Below are positions 51,977 through 59,800 of a stretch of DNA of 64,000 nt, piece after piece. A program made the position numbers and the translations under genes. Numbering within the stretch: position 1 is the first letter of the stretch; every line of letters begins with the position of its first letter. The stretch is from NCBI RefSeq assembly GCF_000801315.1, contig NZ_CP010054.1:1860001-1924000 (forward strand). Reading direction: 5' to 3'. The notes under the pieces were generated by a model, which saw nothing but the letters and a program-made list of their open reading frames with translations, had not been told where the DNA came from and searched no databases. This stretch comes from Hymenobacter sp. DG25B. GTDB lineage: Bacteria; Bacteroidota; Bacteroidia; Cytophagales; Hymenobacteraceae.

Positions 51977-52546
51977 ATGAAACTTCTCGTTCTCGATAAT
52001 TACGACTCCTTCACCTACAACCTCGTGCAAGTGCTGCGGGAGCTGGGTCATACCGATAATGTCACCATCATCCGCAACGATAAGCTGACGGTGGAAGACG
52101 TGGCCGCATACGATGCCATCCTGCTTTCCCCCGGTCCCGGCCTGCCTTCCGAAGCTGGCCTGATGCCGGAAATTATCCGTCAGTATGCACCCACTAAACG
52201 CATTTTAGGCGTATGTCTGGGGCACCAAGGTTTGGCTGAGAGCTTTGGTGGCGAGCTGTACAACCTGCCGCAGGTGCTGCACGGCCTGGCCACCGAAGCA
52301 GAAGTGGTAGCCGAAGACAGAATGTTCGCCGGCCTGCCCGCGCGCTTCAAAGTGGGTCGCTACCATTCCTGGAGCGTACGGCCCGAGTCGGTGCCCGACA
52401 CGCTGGAGGTTACCGCACTGGATGAAAACGGGCAGGTGCTGGCCTTCCGCCACCGCGAGTATGACGTGCGCGGCGTGCAGTTCCACCCCGAGTCTATCCT
52501 GACGGAGCACGGCCACCAAATGCTGCGCAACTGGCTGTCTACATAA
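51977..52546 (+). CDS. trpG: Anthranilate synthase component II (glutamine amidotransferase)
   Basis: 189 aa, a stand-alone class I glutaminase. Motifs: VLDNYDSFTYNLVQVLRELG at the start, LSPGPGLPSEAG, the nucleophile Cys in ILGVCLGHQGLAESFGG near residue 80, and the His-Glu pair in GVQFHPESILTEHG near residue 170. It supplies ammonia to TrpE. In this group the same subunit may also serve aminodeoxychorismate synthase; no pabB is in the window. A class B palindrome separates it from trpD. Confidence 0.95.
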   Translation: MKLLVLDNYDSFTYNLVQVLRELGHTDNVTIIRNDKLTVEDVAAYDAILLSPGPGLPSEAGLMPEIIRQYAPTKRILGVCLGHQGLAESFGGELYNLPQVLHGLATEAEVVAEDRMFAGLPARFKVGRYHSWSVRPESVPDTLEVTALDENGQVLAFRHREYDVRGVQFHPESILTEHGHQMLRNWLST

Positions 52547-52551
52547 AAGCC

Positions 52552-52643
52552 CGTCATGCAGAGCGCAGCGAAGCATCCCGCGTGCTGACGTTGCCAGTGT
52601 AATTACCACACTAGCGAGATGCTTCGCTGCGCTCTGCATGACG
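52552..52643. repeat. Class B palindrome inside the trp operon
   Basis: A 92-bp inverted repeat right after the trpG stop. Arms CGTCATGCAGAGCGCAGCGA and TCGCTGCGCTCTGCATGACG are perfect complements; inner arms carry AGCATCCCGCG / GCGAGATGCT. Confidence 0.9.
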
Positions 52644-52697
52644 TTCAGTTTAAAATCAGCGTAATCCCCTTTAATCCGCATTATCCGCTGTTCGATT

Positions 52698-53690
52698 TTG
52701 AAACAGATTCTCAACCAATTATTTGACCAGCAGCTGCTCTCGCATAGTGAGGCGCGGGAAGCCATGCTGCGCATCGGTCAGGGCGAAGCCAATGCGTCGG
52801 AAATGGCGGCCTTCATGACGGTGTACCGCATGCGCCCCATTTCGGTACCGGAGTTGGCTGGTTTCCGCGACGCGCTGCTCAGCCTGAGCCGCGACCCGGA
52901 ACTGGGCACCCGCGACACGGTAGACATTGTAGGCACCGGCGGCGACGGCAAAGACACGCTGAACATCAGCACGCTGGCCTGCTTTGTGGTGGCCGGCGCG
53001 GGCTATAAAGTAACCAAGCACGGCAACATCGGGGTATCCTCGGTGTGCGGCTCTTCGGATGTGCTGGCACAGCTGGGCGTAGGGTTTGGGGCCAGTAATG
53101 AAGTACTGCAGCGTCAGCTGGAGCGGGCTAATATCTGCTTTCTGCATGCGCCATCCTTCCACCCGGCCATGCGCCATGCGGGTCCGGTGCGCCGCGAGTT
53201 GGGCGTGCGCACCTTCTTCAATATTCTGGGGCCGCTCGTAAATCCGGCCCGCCCTAAGTTTCAGGTGGCAGGCACTTTCAGCCTGGAGCTGTTGCGGTTG
53301 TATAACTATCTGCTGCAGCAAACTGATACCCGCTACGCCGTAGTGCACGCCCTAGATGGCTACGATGAACTCTCCTTAACGGCCACCGCCAAACTGGCCA
53401 CGCCGGTAGGGGAGCGGCTGCTCACCGCGGCAGATTTTGGGTTGACCACCACGCTGCCCGCAGAGCTGGCCGGCGGCCGCACCGCCGCCGAATCGGCGCA
53501 GCTGTTTCTGGATGTGCTGGAAGGCCGGGCTACCCGCGCCCAGCGCGACGTGGTAACGGTCAACGCCGCCCTCGCCATTGGCTGCCTGGAACCTGACTTC
53601 AGCCTCGCCGCTGCCTTAGCCGCGGCGCAGGAGTCCTTGGACTCCGGCCGCGCCCGCCAGGCATTAGAGAAGCTGGTTGCCTCGCAGTAG
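52698..53690 (+). CDS. trpD: Anthranilate phosphoribosyltransferase (TTG start)
   Basis: 330 aa. The best start is TTG at 52698 (KQILNQLFDQQLLSHSEA follows the initiator and fits the family N-terminus); there is no ATG before the conserved helices. Key motifs: MRPISVPELAGFRDALL, the PRPP-binding DIVGTGGDGKDTLNIST near residue 75, KHGNIGVSS-VCGSSDVLAQLG (the commoner form is KHGNRSVSS), and HPAMRHAGPVRRELGVRTFF with NILGPLVNPA. It transfers the phosphoribosyl group to anthranilate. It lies between two palindromic repeats within the operon. Confidence 0.93.
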   Translation: MKQILNQLFDQQLLSHSEAREAMLRIGQGEANASEMAAFMTVYRMRPISVPELAGFRDALLSLSRDPELGTRDTVDIVGTGGDGKDTLNISTLACFVVAGAGYKVTKHGNIGVSSVCGSSDVLAQLGVGFGASNEVLQRQLERANICFLHAPSFHPAMRHAGPVRRELGVRTFFNILGPLVNPARPKFQVAGTFSLELLRLYNYLLQQTDTRYAVVHALDGYDELSLTATAKLATPVGERLLTAADFGLTTTLPAELAGGRTAAESAQLFLDVLEGRATRAQRDVVTVNAALAIGCLEPDFSLAAALAAAQESLDSGRARQALEKLVASQ

Positions 53691-53785
53691 CGCGAAGCTC
53701 CAGCTTCGTGCCTCGTCCGCGCCAGTCTCACAGTTAATTATCCATCATTTCGTTCAACAATACGCGAAGCTGGAGCTTCGCGCTA
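53689..53785. repeat. Class C palindrome inside the trp operon
   Basis: Inverted copies AGCGCGAAGCTCCAGCTTCG (53689-53708) and CGCGAAGCTGGAGCTTCGCGCT (53763-53784), each nearly self-palindromic, separated by an AT-rich stretch. It overlaps the trpD stop codon and reaches the trpC start. Its sequence is unrelated to classes A and B. Confidence 0.85.
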
Positions 53786-53786
53786 C

Positions 53787-54611
53787 ATGCAAACCCAAAT
53801 GACTATTCTCGATAAAATCATTGCCCACAAACGGCAGGAAGTAGCTACCCGCCAGGGCCTAGTACCCGCCAAATTGCTGGAGCAAAGCCTCTATATGAAT
53901 GCCCAGCCGCTGAGCCTGCGCCGGTACCTGCAGCGCGATGATCTGAGCGGCATCATTGCTGAATTCAAGCGGAAGTCGCCGAGCAAAGGCGTGATTAATG
54001 CGCATGCCCCGGTAGAGCGCACCACCTTGGGCTACATGCAGGCCGGCGCTTCCGCCTTGTCTATTCTCACGGATACCGAGTTTTTCGGCGGCAAAAATGA
54101 GGACCTGACCACTGCCCGCCGTTACAATTTCTGCCCCATCCTGCGCAAGGATTTCGTGGTGGATGAGTATCAGATTCTGGAAGCCAAAAGCATTGGGGCC
54201 GATGCCGTGCTGCTCATTGCCGCCGTGCTCTCACCGGAAGAAGTGCTGCGCCTGGGCCGCCTGGCCAAAAGCCTGGGGCTGGAAGTGCTGCTCGAAATCC
54301 ACAACGCCGAAGAGCTGGTCCGCACCCTGCACCCCGATGCCGTGAGCCTGGTGGGCGTGAACAACCGCAACCTGCACGACTTCTCCGTGAGCCTGGATAC
54401 TTCCGGCGAGCTGGCCCAGCGCATTCCTGAGGAGTTTGTGAAAGTGACGGAAAGCGGGCTGACCTCGGCTGCCGAGATTGAAGCCCTGCGCGCCGTAGGT
54501 TACCGCGGTTTCCTCATCGGCGAAACGTTCATGCGCAACAGTCGGCCGGAGAAAGCCTGCGCCGCGCTGGTGCAGCAATTGCGCCACACCGAGGCCGTAA
54601 CACTACTCTAA
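53787..54611 (+). CDS. trpC: Indole-3-glycerol phosphate synthase
   Basis: 274 aa from 53787; the ATG at 53799 (MTILDKIIAHKRQEV) is equally good. TIM-barrel motifs: IIAEFKRKSPSKGVINAHAP (substrate and catalytic Lys), ALSILTDTEFFGGKNEDL, PILRKDFVVDEYQILEAKSIGADAVLLI split in two strands, LLEIHNAEEL, LVGVNNRNLHDFSVSLD, VTESGLTSAAEIEAL and GFLIGETFMR. It closes the indole ring by decarboxylating carboxyphenylaminodeoxyribulose phosphate. Its stop codon overlaps the trpF start (TAATG). Confidence 0.95.
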   Translation: MQTQMTILDKIIAHKRQEVATRQGLVPAKLLEQSLYMNAQPLSLRRYLQRDDLSGIIAEFKRKSPSKGVINAHAPVERTTLGYMQAGASALSILTDTEFFGGKNEDLTTARRYNFCPILRKDFVVDEYQILEAKSIGADAVLLIAAVLSPEEVLRLGRLAKSLGLEVLLEIHNAEELVRTLHPDAVSLVGVNNRNLHDFSVSLDTSGELAQRIPEEFVKVTESGLTSAAEIEALRAVGYRGFLIGETFMRNSRPEKACAALVQQLRHTEAVTLL

Positions 54612-55306
54612 TGAGCCTTCGCCTGAAAGTTTGCGGCATGGCGCGGCCCGATAACCTGCGCACGGTGGCCGCGCTGGCCCCCGATTTTCTGGGGTTCATC
54701 TTCTACCCCAAGTCCAGGCGCTTTGCGGGCGCTACTCTGCAGCCGGCTGACACGGCGGCTTTGCCCGCCGGGATTCAGAAAGTGGGGGTGTTTGTAGATG
54801 AAAAGCTGGAAGTAATGCAGGCCCGGGTACGGGAATTTCACCTGGACTTGGTGCAGCTGCACGGCTCCGAAACGCCCGAAACCTGCGCGACGCTACAAGA
54901 TTCGGGCATCCCCGTCAGCAAAGCTTTTGCGGTAGGCGAAACGTTCGACTTTTCAGTGCTGGCGCCTTACGTGGGCCACGTTACCTACTTTCTTTTCGAT
55001 ACGGCCGGGGCTCAGCCCGGCGGCAATGGCACCCCCTTCAACTGGCAGCTGCTGGAACAATACCACCTGCAGGTGCCTTATTTCCTGGCCGGGGGGCTGG
55101 CGCTGGAACATGCCGCCGAATTACGCAACCTCTGCCTGCCCGGCTTGTTTGCACTGGACCTGAACAGTCGGTTTGAAACCGAGCCAGGCGTGAAAGATGC
55201 CGGGCAACTAGGGCAGTTTTTTGATCAGATAAGCATCGTTTCAACTTCCGCCCCAAAGCCGCCCAAACCTCATTCGGCTAATAGCCATCAGCCAACAGCT
55301 CAATAA
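54611..55306 (+). CDS. trpF: Phosphoribosylanthranilate isomerase
   Basis: 231 aa, starting in the trpC stop codon (TAATG), so translation is coupled. Motifs: [18 protein letters not shown] with the catalytic Cys, [60 protein letters not shown] with the catalytic Asp, and [14 protein letters not shown]. It carries out the Amadori rearrangement before TrpC. The C-terminus has a tail of about 20 residues ([15 protein letters not shown]) made from a GCTAATAGCCATCAGCC repeat word, which probably adds nothing to function. Confidence 0.93.
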   Translation: MSLRLKVCGMARPDNLRTVAALAPDFLGFIFYPKSRRFAGATLQPADTAALPAGIQKVGVFVDEKLEVMQARVREFHLDLVQLHGSETPETCATLQDSGIPVSKAFAVGETFDFSVLAPYVGHVTYFLFDTAGAQPGGNGTPFNWQLLEQYHLQVPYFLAGGLALEHAAELRNLCLPGLFALDLNSRFETEPGVKDAGQLGQFFDQISIVSTSAPKPPKPHSANSHQPTAQ

Positions 55307-55308
55307 TC

Positions 55309-56505
55309 ATGAAACCAACCTACCAGCAACCTACGGAGCGCGGCTACTACGGCCAGTTTGGCGGCGCTTTCATCCCTGAAATGCTCTACCCCAACGTAGA
55401 GGAGCTGCGCCAGCAATACCTCGATATTCTGGCCGAGCCGGAGTTTCAGGAGGAATACCAGATGCTGCTCCGGGACTATGTGGGCCGCCCTACACCGCTG
55501 TTTGAGGCCAAGCGCTTATCGGAGAAATATAATACCCGCGTTTTCCTGAAGCGGGAGGACCTGTGCCACACCGGCGCCCACAAAATCAATAATACCGTGG
55601 GCCAGATTCTGCTGGCCAAACGTCTGGGAAAAACCCGCATTATTGCCGAAACCGGCGCGGGCCAGCACGGCGTGGCCACCGCCACGGTGTGTGCCCTCAT
55701 GGGGATGCAGTGCATCGTGTATATGGGCGAGGTGGACATGGAGCGGCAGAAGCCCAACGTGTACCGCATGCGCCTGCTGGGGGCCGAGGTGCGCGCCGCC
55801 ATGAGCGGCAGCCGCACGCTGAAAGATGCCACCAACGAGGCCATCCGGGACTGGATTTCCAACCCCGTAAATACGCACTACATCATTGGCTCCGTAGTAG
55901 GCCCGCACCCGTACCCTGATCTGGTGGCGCGGCTGCAGGCAATCATCAGCGAGGAGATGCGCAAGCAGCTGCTGGAAAAAACCGGTTCCGAGCTGCCGCA
56001 GTACGTGGTGGCCTGTGTGGGCGGCGGCTCCAACGCGGCGGGTGCTTTCTATCATTTTCTGGAAGAGCCTTCGGTGCAACTGGTAGCGGTGGAAGCGGCT
56101 GGTCATGGCATTTATTCCGGCCACTCGGCGGCTACCTCGGTGCTGGGTACGCCGGGTGTTATTCACGGTGCCCGCACGCTGCTGATGCAGGATGAGGAAG
56201 GCCAGATTACCGAGCCGTATTCCATTTCGGCGGGGCTTGATTACCCGGGAATTGGCCCCCTGCACGCTTTCCTGGCCGATGCCGGCCGGGCCCGGTTTAT
56301 CAGCATTGAAGACGAGGATGCCCTGCGTGCCGTCTCGGAGCTGAGCCGCCTGGAAGGCATTATCCCGGCTCTGGAAACGGCGCACGCCCTGGCCGCGCTG
56401 GACCAGCTGGGCGCCGGCCCCAATGATGTGGTGGTGGTAAACCTCTCCGGCCGCGGCGACAAAGACCTGGAAACTTACCTGAAGTACGCCGATACTATTC
56501 TGTAA
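55309..56505 (+). CDS. trpB: Tryptophan synthase beta subunit
   Basis: 398 aa. PLP lysine in [21 protein letters not shown] near residue 90, then [32 protein letters not shown] for the phosphate loop, and [16 protein letters not shown] at the end. It joins indole with serine to give tryptophan in the alpha2-beta2 complex. It begins 2 bp after trpF. A class A palindrome lies between it and trpA. Confidence 0.96.
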   Translation: MKPTYQQPTERGYYGQFGGAFIPEMLYPNVEELRQQYLDILAEPEFQEEYQMLLRDYVGRPTPLFEAKRLSEKYNTRVFLKREDLCHTGAHKINNTVGQILLAKRLGKTRIIAETGAGQHGVATATVCALMGMQCIVYMGEVDMERQKPNVYRMRLLGAEVRAAMSGSRTLKDATNEAIRDWISNPVNTHYIIGSVVGPHPYPDLVARLQAIISEEMRKQLLEKTGSELPQYVVACVGGGSNAAGAFYHFLEEPSVQLVAVEAAGHGIYSGHSAATSVLGTPGVIHGARTLLMQDEEGQITEPYSISAGLDYPGIGPLHAFLADAGRARFISIEDEDALRAVSELSRLEGIIPALETAHALAALDQLGAGPNDVVVVNLSGRGDKDLETYLKYADTIL

Positions 56506-56518
56506 CCACTCACAACAT

Positions 56519-56616
56519 CTGTCATCCTGACGAAGGAAGGACCTTATCACGTCAGGTCACGGCCGCACGATATTGTTCACGCGGGGTAAGGTCCTTCGCC
56601 AAGCTCAGGATGACAG
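56519..56616. repeat. Class A palindrome inside the trp operon
   Basis: A 98-bp inverted repeat with CTGTCATCCTGA and GCTCAGGATGACAG at the ends and GAAGGACCTTATCACG / GGGGTAAGGTCCTTCG inside. The left arm lacks a few bases found in other copies. It ends 11 bp before the trpA start. Confidence 0.88.
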
Positions 56617-56627
56617 AAAGAATTACA

Positions 56628-57407
56628 ATGAATCGAATAAAAAACGTCTTCGATAAAAAGCAGAAAGGCCTGCTCAATATCTATTTCACGGCCGGCTACC
56701 CCACGCTGGATTCCACGGTGCCGCTGCTCACGGCCCTGACCACGGCTGGCGCAGACCTGATTGAAATCGGGATGCCCTTCTCTGACCCCCTGGCCGATGG
56801 CCCCGTCATTCAGCAGAGCAGCTCCGTGGCGCTGAAAAACGGCATGAACCTGCGGGTATTGTTTCGCCAGCTGGCTGATATCCGGAGCCACGTGCCTGAC
56901 ACGCCAATTCTGCTCATGGGCTACCTGAACCCGGTGATGCAATTTGGGGTGGAAAACTTCTGCCGCGAGGCGGCGGCGGTGGGAGTGGACGGCATTATCC
57001 TGCCCGATCTGCCCCTGGACGACTATGTGGCCGAATACCAGGAAATCTTCCAGCGCTATAACATGCGCCCTGTCTTCCTGATCACGCCGCAAACCGCTCC
57101 GGAGCGCATCCGCCGCATCGACGACCTGACGGATTCCTTCCTTTACCTGGTATCCGGCCCCGGCACTACGGGCGGGGCCAATACCCAGGCCGAAGGGGTG
57201 CAGGACGCCTATTTCCAGCGCATCGAGGACATGAAGCTGCGCAACCCGCGCTTAATCGGTTTCGGTATCGGTGACAAAGCTTCTTTCCAAAACGCCTGCC
57301 GGTACGCCGAAGGCGCCATCATCGGCTCCGCCCTGATCCGCGCCCTCGATGACACGGATGATGCCCCGGCTGCGGCTAGCCGCTTTGTGCAGTCTGTGCT
57401 TCAGTAA
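56628..57407 (+). CDS. trpA: Tryptophan synthase alpha subunit
   Basis: 259 aa from the ATG at 56628; the in-frame ATG at 56610 is inside the palindrome. Catalytic Glu in GADLIEIGMPFSDPLADGPV near residue 48, catalytic Asp in DGIILPDLPLDDY near residue 125, YLVSGPGTTGGANTQAEG, and IGFGIGDKASFQNACRYAEGAIIGSALIRAL near the end (in two strands). It cleaves indole glycerol phosphate and channels indole to TrpB. Confidence 0.95.
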   Translation: MNRIKNVFDKKQKGLLNIYFTAGYPTLDSTVPLLTALTTAGADLIEIGMPFSDPLADGPVIQQSSSVALKNGMNLRVLFRQLADIRSHVPDTPILLMGYLNPVMQFGVENFCREAAAVGVDGIILPDLPLDDYVAEYQEIFQRYNMRPVFLITPQTAPERIRRIDDLTDSFLYLVSGPGTTGGANTQAEGVQDAYFQRIEDMKLRNPRLIGFGIGDKASFQNACRYAEGAIIGSALIRALDDTDDAPAAASRFVQSVLQ

Positions 57408-57439
57408 GCCGCAAAATCAGAACGTCATAAATAGTAGCT

Positions 57440-57536
57440 CGTCATGTCGAGCGTAGCCGAGACATCTTGCTAGTGTGGTAAATAGTTAGCACCATAACAT
57501 CAGCACGCGAGATGTCTCGGCTGCGCTCGACATGAC
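57440..57536. repeat. Class B palindrome between trpA and the DAHP synthase gene
   Basis: About 97 bp with arms CGTCATGTCGAGCGTAGCCG and CGGCTGCGCTCGACATGACA and inner GAGACATCTTGC / GCGAGATGTCTC. A partial CGTCAT half-site stands just before it at 57423. Confidence 0.88.
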
Positions 57537-57563
57537 AGATGACTTTTCTTTCTTCTTCTCCAA

Positions 57564-58577
57564 ATGATCATCCAACTCGAACCCAATATTTCAGCCGCTG
57601 CTCAGGCGGATATTGAAGCCCGCATTCAGGCGCTCAAATACAAAGTAACTGACGTTAAAACCCAGCGCGCCCACTACCTGGTGGCTATCGGCAAAGCCGA
57701 TATCGACCTGCGCGCCATTGGGCAGCTGCCGGGCATCCTCGATATTCATCGGGTATCGGACGATTACAAGCTGGTGAGCCGCAAATGGCGCGTGCGCCCC
57801 ACCGTGCTGGACCTCGGCAACGGCGTGCGGATCGGAGAGGGGAGCCTCACGCTGGCCGCCGGCCCGTGCAGCATTGAGAGTGAAGCCCAGATGGAGCTGA
57901 TTATGCAGCACCTGGTGGATAATGACGTGCGCATCATGCGCGGCGGCGTGTTTAAGCCCCGTTCCTCGCCGTACTCTTTCCGCGGTTTGGGCATGGATGG
58001 CCTGAAGCTGTTTCACCAGATGGCCCGCGCCCGCGGCATCAAGATTGTGACGGAGGTAATGCAGGTGTCGCAGGTAGAGGAGATGCACGATTACGTGGAT
58101 GTGTTCCAGGTAGGCGCGCGCAACACCCAGAACTTCAACCTGCTGGATGCCCTGGGTGGCGTAGATAAGCCCGTGATGATCAAGCGCGGTATTTCCGGCA
58201 CCATTGAAGAGCTGTTGTCTTCGGCGGAATACGTTTTTTCCGGAGGCAATGAAAAGCTGATTCTCTGCGAGCGGGGCATCCGCACGTTCGAAACAGCCTC
58301 GCGCAATACGCTGGATTTGAACGCTGTGCCCATTCTGAAAGAGAAAACCCACCTGCCCGTTATTGTAGACCCGTCGCACGGCATTGGCATTCGGGAGCAT
58401 GTGGCGCCCATGGCCCTGGCCGGCGTTATGGCCGGTGCCGATGGCATCATCTACGAAGCGCACGAAAAGCCGGAAGAAGCTGCCTCCGATGGGCAGCAGA
58501 CGCTGAACTTTGCGGAGTCGGAGCGCCTGATTCGCAATTTGCGCCGGGTGTATGCCCTGCGCCAGGAGCTGGAATAA
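57564..58577 (+). CDS. aroF: DAHP synthase, type I-beta with N-terminal regulatory domain
   Basis: 337 aa. Residues 1-70 form a ferredoxin-like domain as in Thermotoga DAHP synthase (IIQLEPNISAAAQADIEARI), linked with tyrosine-type feedback control there. The catalytic barrel starts near 90: LAAGPCSIESEAQMELI, KPRSSPYSFRGLGMDGL, VDVFQVGARNTQNFNLL, IKRGISGTIEELLSSAEY, LCERGIRTFE and VIVDPSHGIGIREHV. It condenses PEP with erythrose 4-phosphate, the first step to all aromatic amino acids. It follows trpA after 156 bp and a palindrome, so it is probably in the trp transcript. The gene symbol could also be aroG. Confidence 0.93.
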   Translation: MIIQLEPNISAAAQADIEARIQALKYKVTDVKTQRAHYLVAIGKADIDLRAIGQLPGILDIHRVSDDYKLVSRKWRVRPTVLDLGNGVRIGEGSLTLAAGPCSIESEAQMELIMQHLVDNDVRIMRGGVFKPRSSPYSFRGLGMDGLKLFHQMARARGIKIVTEVMQVSQVEEMHDYVDVFQVGARNTQNFNLLDALGGVDKPVMIKRGISGTIEELLSSAEYVFSGGNEKLILCERGIRTFETASRNTLDLNAVPILKEKTHLPVIVDPSHGIGIREHVAPMALAGVMAGADGIIYEAHEKPEEAASDGQQTLNFAESERLIRNLRRVYALRQELE

Positions 58578-58665
58578 ACCCCCAACGAAGCTCAGAAAGG
58601 AGCTTTTTCAGACCCTTTGAAAAAATAATTCCCCTTTTTGGATACAACTAATTAGCTGTTGCCTA

Positions 58666-58673
58666 TATATTTG
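58666..58673 (+). promoter_or_regulatory. Promoter -7 element (TATATTTG) of the first phhA unit
   Basis: Exact TAnnTTTG. With the rnpB spacing, transcription starts about 58679-58681, one to three bases before the leader ATG (58682), so the leader peptide mRNA would be almost leaderless. A TTTTTG at 58635-58640 is too far away (25 bp) for a normal -33 element. Confidence 0.75.
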
Positions 58674-58681
58674 CAATCAGT

Positions 58682-58771
58682 ATGCAGAACCAATCCGTGA
58701 AATGCTTTTATCTAACCCCGATTCGCAATATGCGAAACGGAGTTGGGCTGCATTGCCGGTACAGAAGCTAA
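58682..58771 (+). CDS. Leader peptide with Phe-Tyr codons for phenylalanine hydroxylase 1
   Basis: A 29-codon frame (ATG 58682, TAA 58769-58771). Codons 9 and 10 are TTT TAT (Phe-Tyr, 58706-58711) in VKCFYLTP; a second Tyr is codon 27. Codons 20-23 (GGA GTT GGG CTG) double as the antiterminator strand. A ribosome stalled at codons 9-10 leaves that strand free, while one that reaches the stop covers or passes it. A terminator and then phhA follow. No protein function is expected beyond attenuation. Confidence 0.85.
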   Translation: MQNQSVKCFYLTPIRNMRNGVGLHCRYRS

Positions 58772-58806
58772 GAGCGCTACATGCTACTTACTCGCTGAAA
58801 ACCACA

Positions 58807-58841
58807 AAAGCCCGACTCCTTCCAGGAGCCGGGCTTTTTTT
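58807..58841 (+). terminator. Attenuator of phenylalanine hydroxylase 1
   Basis: Stem AGCCCG-A-CTCCT (58809-58820) with AGGAG-C-CGGGCT, three-base loop TCC, T-run 58835-58841 directly touching the ATG at 58842. The competing pair is GGAGTTGGGCT (58739-58749) with AGCCCGACTCC (58809-58819): eleven base pairs with one G-U. This is a readable antiterminator. Confidence 0.9.
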
Positions 58842-59585
58842 ATGTCCAATACGATGTTCGCGCAACACTACGACCAGTACACTGCTCAGGACCAATTAGT
58901 ATGGAAAGTTCTGTTCGACCGCCAGACTGCGCTGCTGCACAAGCGGGCCTGCTCCGCCTTTGCGCAGGGCCTCAAGCGCATTGGTTTCCACCGCAACGCC
59001 ATTCCTAAGTTTGAGGAAGTGAACGAGCGGCTGGGTAGCTATACCGGTTGGGAACTGGTGGCGGTGCCCGGTATGGTAGATGATGCTACTTTCTTTGCCT
59101 TGCTGGCGGAGAAGAAGTTTCCCGCCACCACCTGGATCCGGCCCATGCGGCAGTTCGACTTCATTGAGGAAGCCGACCTGTTTCATGATATCTTCGGGCA
59201 CGTGCCGTTGCTGTCGGACGCGGCGTTTGCCAACTTCCTCCACTTCCTGGGTCACGTAGCCCGCCTGCACCTAAACGATGCGCAGGGGTTGCAGCGCCTG
59301 CGTGCACTCTACTGGTTCACGGTAGAATTTGGGTTGGTAATGGAAGAGGGCAAGCCGCGCATCTACGGGGCGGGTCTGCTCTCCTCGGCCGGCGAAACGC
59401 ACCACTGTGTAGATGATGAAACCATCCGCCGTGACTTCGACCTCGCTTCCGTATTGCACACGCCCTTCACTGAAGTGCGCTTCCAGGAACAGTATTTTGT
59501 TTTGCCTAATTGGGAGCAGCTCACGGAAAGTGTAGCTGAGCTGGCCGCGTTGCTTTCAACCAACTGGCAGCTGAAAACCGTCTAG
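58842..59585 (+). CDS. phhA: Phenylalanine 4-hydroxylase, copy 1
   Basis: 247 aa from the ATG at 58842, right at the end of the attenuator T-run; ATG at 58854 is the alternative. It is a single-domain bacterial aromatic amino acid hydroxylase. The iron ligands are His115 and His120 in DLFHDIFGHVPLL and Glu162 in YWFTVEFGLV. Pterin and substrate regions GWELVAVPGMVDD and FPATTWIRP are present, as is IYGAGLLSSAGE. It oxidises phenylalanine to tyrosine with tetrahydropterin and oxygen. There is no ACT domain, so control is likely at the leader. A second copy lies 215 bp downstream with its own leader. Confidence 0.95.
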   Translation: MSNTMFAQHYDQYTAQDQLVWKVLFDRQTALLHKRACSAFAQGLKRIGFHRNAIPKFEEVNERLGSYTGWELVAVPGMVDDATFFALLAEKKFPATTWIRPMRQFDFIEEADLFHDIFGHVPLLSDAAFANFLHFLGHVARLHLNDAQGLQRLRALYWFTVEFGLVMEEGKPRIYGAGLLSSAGETHHCVDDETIRRDFDLASVLHTPFTEVRFQEQYFVLPNWEQLTESVAELAALLSTNWQLKTV

Positions 59586-59611
59586 CGGCTTGTTTCTTCC
59601 GGTTTGCCTCC

Positions 59612-59619
59612 TAACTTTA
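59612..59619 (+). promoter_or_regulatory. Promoter -7 element (TAACTTTA) of the second phhA unit
   Basis: One base off TAnnTTTG. Transcription would start near 59625, the A of the leader ATG, so the leader is predicted to be leaderless. Confidence 0.6.
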
Positions 59620-59624
59620 CTTCC

Positions 59625-59711
59625 ATGATTCGGCTTGTCTCCCGCTATTACGCTTATGCTTATTACGCTCCCTGCAGGAGCGGAGCGGCTATGGCGTGTC
59701 AGGGAGGATAA
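59625..59711 (+). CDS. Leader peptide with five Tyr codons for phenylalanine hydroxylase 2
   Basis: A 28-codon frame (ATG 59625, TAA 59709-59711) with Tyr at codons 8, 9, 11, 13 and 14, read as SRYYAYAYYAPC (TAT TAC GCT TAT GCT TAT TAC, 59646-59666). The antiterminator strand GAGCGGA (59678-59684) begins 12 bases after the last Tyr codon. The peptide ends AMACQGG. Such clustering is typical of amino acid leader peptides and fits control by charged tRNA-Tyr. No other role is likely. Confidence 0.9.
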   Translation: MIRLVSRYYAYAYYAPCRSGAAMACQGG

Positions 59712-59735
59712 GTACTTAACTCCGACATACTTCTT

Positions 59736-59769
59736 AAGCCTGCTTCCGCTCTGCGGAGGCAGGCTTTTT
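59736..59769 (+). terminator. Attenuator of phenylalanine hydroxylase 2
   Basis: A 13-bp stem, AAGCCTGCTTCCG (59736-59748) with CGGAGGCAGGCTT (59754-59766), one wobble, followed by T residues. The competing pair is GAGCGGA (59678-59684) with TCCGCTC (59745-59751), extendable by further pairs with one bulge. It stands 32 bp before the phhA start. Confidence 0.9.
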
Positions 59770-59800
59770 CTTTTTCACGCCTTCACATTTCCTTTTTCAT

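Noticed and set aside
2963-57536. Palindromic repeats as a CRISPR array
   Set aside because: Copies are dispersed between genes, self-complementary over about 100 bp and not arranged in tandem with unique spacers; no cas genes are present.
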